Origin: Microbispora rosea subsp. aerata
Lineage (GTDB): Bacteria > Actinomycetota > Actinomycetes > Streptosporangiales > Streptosporangiaceae
Assembly (NCBI RefSeq): GCF_014647835.1
Contig: NZ_BMPY01000026.1
Location: forward strand, 1-64,000
Reading direction: 5' to 3'
DNA: 64,000 nt
Shown: piece by piece, positions 63,801 through 64,000 of the stretch
Layout of the letters: the number at the start of each line of letters is the position of its first letter
How positions within the stretch are numbered: the stretch's first letter is position 1
Made by a program: the position numbers and the translations under genes
Notes under the pieces: model-generated
Seen by the model: only the letters and a program-made list of their open reading frames with translations
Told to the model about the DNA's origin: nothing
Database searches by the model: none

Positions 63801-64000
63801 GCGGCTGGCCGAGCGGGGTGAACGGGTGGTCGTGGTGCGGCGCGGGAAGGACTTCACCGCCCGCGACGACGGCTCGTACCTGATCGATCCGGGCAACGGC
63901 GACCATTACGACGAGCTGCTGCGCCGCCTGGGCGAGGAGGACGCGCCCACCAGGATCGCCCACCTCTGGCTGGTCGGCGAGGAGCTGGACGACCCGGCGG
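60883..64000 (+). CDS. Type I polyketide synthase, KS-AT start (runs off window)
   Basis: The product begins with a short N-terminus and then a ketosynthase (about residues 8-435: HEIAIIGIGCRFPGA, active Cys about 177 in QTACSTSLVAVHLAC, His about 313 in EAHGSGTPLGD, His about 353 in KTNIGHTHAAAG). An acyltransferase follows (about 525-840; MFPGLGEQYVDMG, Ser about 652 in GYSLGEYVA, HAFHSG, which indicates malonyl-CoA). The segment from about residue 915 (LADWFHVPEWE) is the N-terminal part of a ketoreductase didomain. The start is TTG 60883 or 60886 after CGGAGGGGG. The KS style (GTESITFISPEE) is that of PKS modules from mixed PKS/NRPS systems. Confidence 0.9.
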   Translation, partial: MLSGNANDHEIAIIGIGCRFPGAANAAEFWQQLKRGTESITFISPEEMDAVGVPRKLREDPDYVPAQSVLTDSELFDADFFGINPREATAMDPQHRVMLECAWEALEDSGYDPKRAGVRVGVFAGSYKNDYASLLPAAAGAAEQFMSGVSNDADYLATRISFKLGLTGPSVSVQTACSTSLVAVHLACESLLSGSCDLALAGGVTIRSGEPHGYLHHAGGIYSPDGRCRAFDAAAEGTVPGEAAGLVVLKRLEDALADGDRIRAVIKASAAGNDGADRVGFSAPGVMGQSRIIQTALDRSGVSPDTIGYVEAHGSGTPLGDRIEVDALTRAFRASGWSNGRCYIGSVKTNIGHTHAAAGISGLIKTILMLENREIPPSLHFSTPNPRIDFAGSPFRVSTELMTWESDGTPRRAGVSSFGMGGTGVHLVLEEAPPATRDEDASARPAAWRVLPLSAADATALDAAAQRLADHLESHPDADLAEVARTLQVGRHALDHRRVVLARSREQAIEALRSGDPRHVHGFRATGPRRRVAFMFPGLGEQYVDMGRGLHESEPVFRRELDRCLELLRERSGLDLAPVLFFPEGTRRDTGGETAGPDLRAMLGRRKDDRAAQRVTLDETRYAQPAMFAVEYALAQLWLSRGVEPDALIGYSLGEYVAATLAGVFSLEDALHLVAERARLIEGLPGGAMLAVQLPEQEVRPLLGAELSLAAINGSDLCVVAGPTPAVDELQARLTGDGLAARQLRTTHAFHSGMMEPLTAAFIEQVEAVPRRRPAIPYLSNVTGDWITDADAVDPAYYARHMCQAVRFGAGVEKLWQQRGRVLLEVGPGQSLGMLAQQARPLDADPGALVLPSLPGVYDPRTDAEVLASTTGKLWLTGVDLDWDRVQPERRRAVLPTYPFQRRRYWPAQTAHETRDKDTRAPAPPDGRRELADWFHVPEWEALPPLTPAAEDREPARWLVFADDLGVGDRLVRRLAERGERVVVVRRGKDFTARDDGSYLIDPGNGDHYDELLRRLGEEDAPTRIAHLWLVGEELDDPA

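Overview
The window is high-GC actinomycete chromosome, and gene style and content suggest a Streptosporangiaceae-type organism (Nonomuraea, Microbispora or Streptosporangium relatives). Support includes DLW-39 next to tRNA-Ala, XRE/DUF5753 and RsbW-like regulators, SARP activators, a desferrioxamine locus with DmdR/IdeR iron boxes, Zur-controlled cysteine-poor ribosomal proteins, and many GTGA/ATGA gene overlaps. The family assignment is inference.

Layout. 1-0.5 kb: the edge of an IS3-family element and the 3' remnant of a tyrosine integrase next to tRNA-Ala(TGC), a used attachment site. 0.7-9.5 kb: housekeeping and regulatory genes (phosphonatase-like HAD, DLW-39, two RsbW-like ATPases, XRE/DUF5753 with a decayed DUF397 partner, aldo/keto reductase, double Nudix, CBS protein plus ArsB/NhaD-type transporter). 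9.5-13.1 kb: copper operon (operator, CopZ, secreted His-rich protein, CopA). 13.3-17.4 kb: small secreted protein, OhrR-like MarR regulator, alpha/beta hydrolase with a MarR-type palindrome, and a fluC-DUF190-fluC fluoride exporter operon.

17.7-35.7 kb is the most interesting part: an apparent RiPP gene cluster. A 42-residue acidic peptide (28780-28908, minus) ending in a Trp/Cys/His core is followed, after a strong hairpin, by a radical SAM/SPASM maturase, a prolyl oligopeptidase, a GT1 glycosyltransferase, a 58-codon ORF and a cytochrome P450, nearly all overlapping by 4 bp. An MFS exporter lies downstream. The divergent operon encodes a 70-residue protein that resembles the 'aroma-sacti cluster' domain, a cyclase/AAA/TPR signalling protein, a cytoplasmic subtilisin, a GAF protein and a flavin-dependent tryptophan halogenase. 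An ATP-grasp enzyme and an AfsR-type SARP flank the cluster, and the divergent promoter carries an 11-bp-period heptamer repeat and a 48-bp dyad. A chlorinated, glycosylated and oxidatively tailored rSAM peptide is the working hypothesis.

35.8-49.4 kb: desferrioxamine biosynthesis (desABCD, minus), divergent from a Fe-siderophore ABC importer, then a penicillin-acylase family hydrolase, a GNAT enzyme and an FhuF-type ferric reductase. Two iron boxes control the two sides. 49.4-50.9 kb holds gene debris (sigma factor tail, frameshifted KdpE tail, 5'-truncated imine-reductase-like gene). 51.3-53.4 kb: argG with an ARG box over a leaderless promoter, and a GNAT gene. 53.6-59.0 kb: the Zur regulon (znuABC-like importer, CobW/COG0523 GTPase, bS18, and divergent bL33-bL31-bL28-uS14-bL32 paralogues). 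59.6 kb to the end: a small SARP divergent from a large type I polyketide synthase that runs off the window.

Short tandem repeats with periods of 18, 21, 22, 68 and 107 bp occur in several intergenic gaps. The 107/107/80-bp array ahead of the MFS gene encodes mini-ORFs chained by ATGA overlaps.
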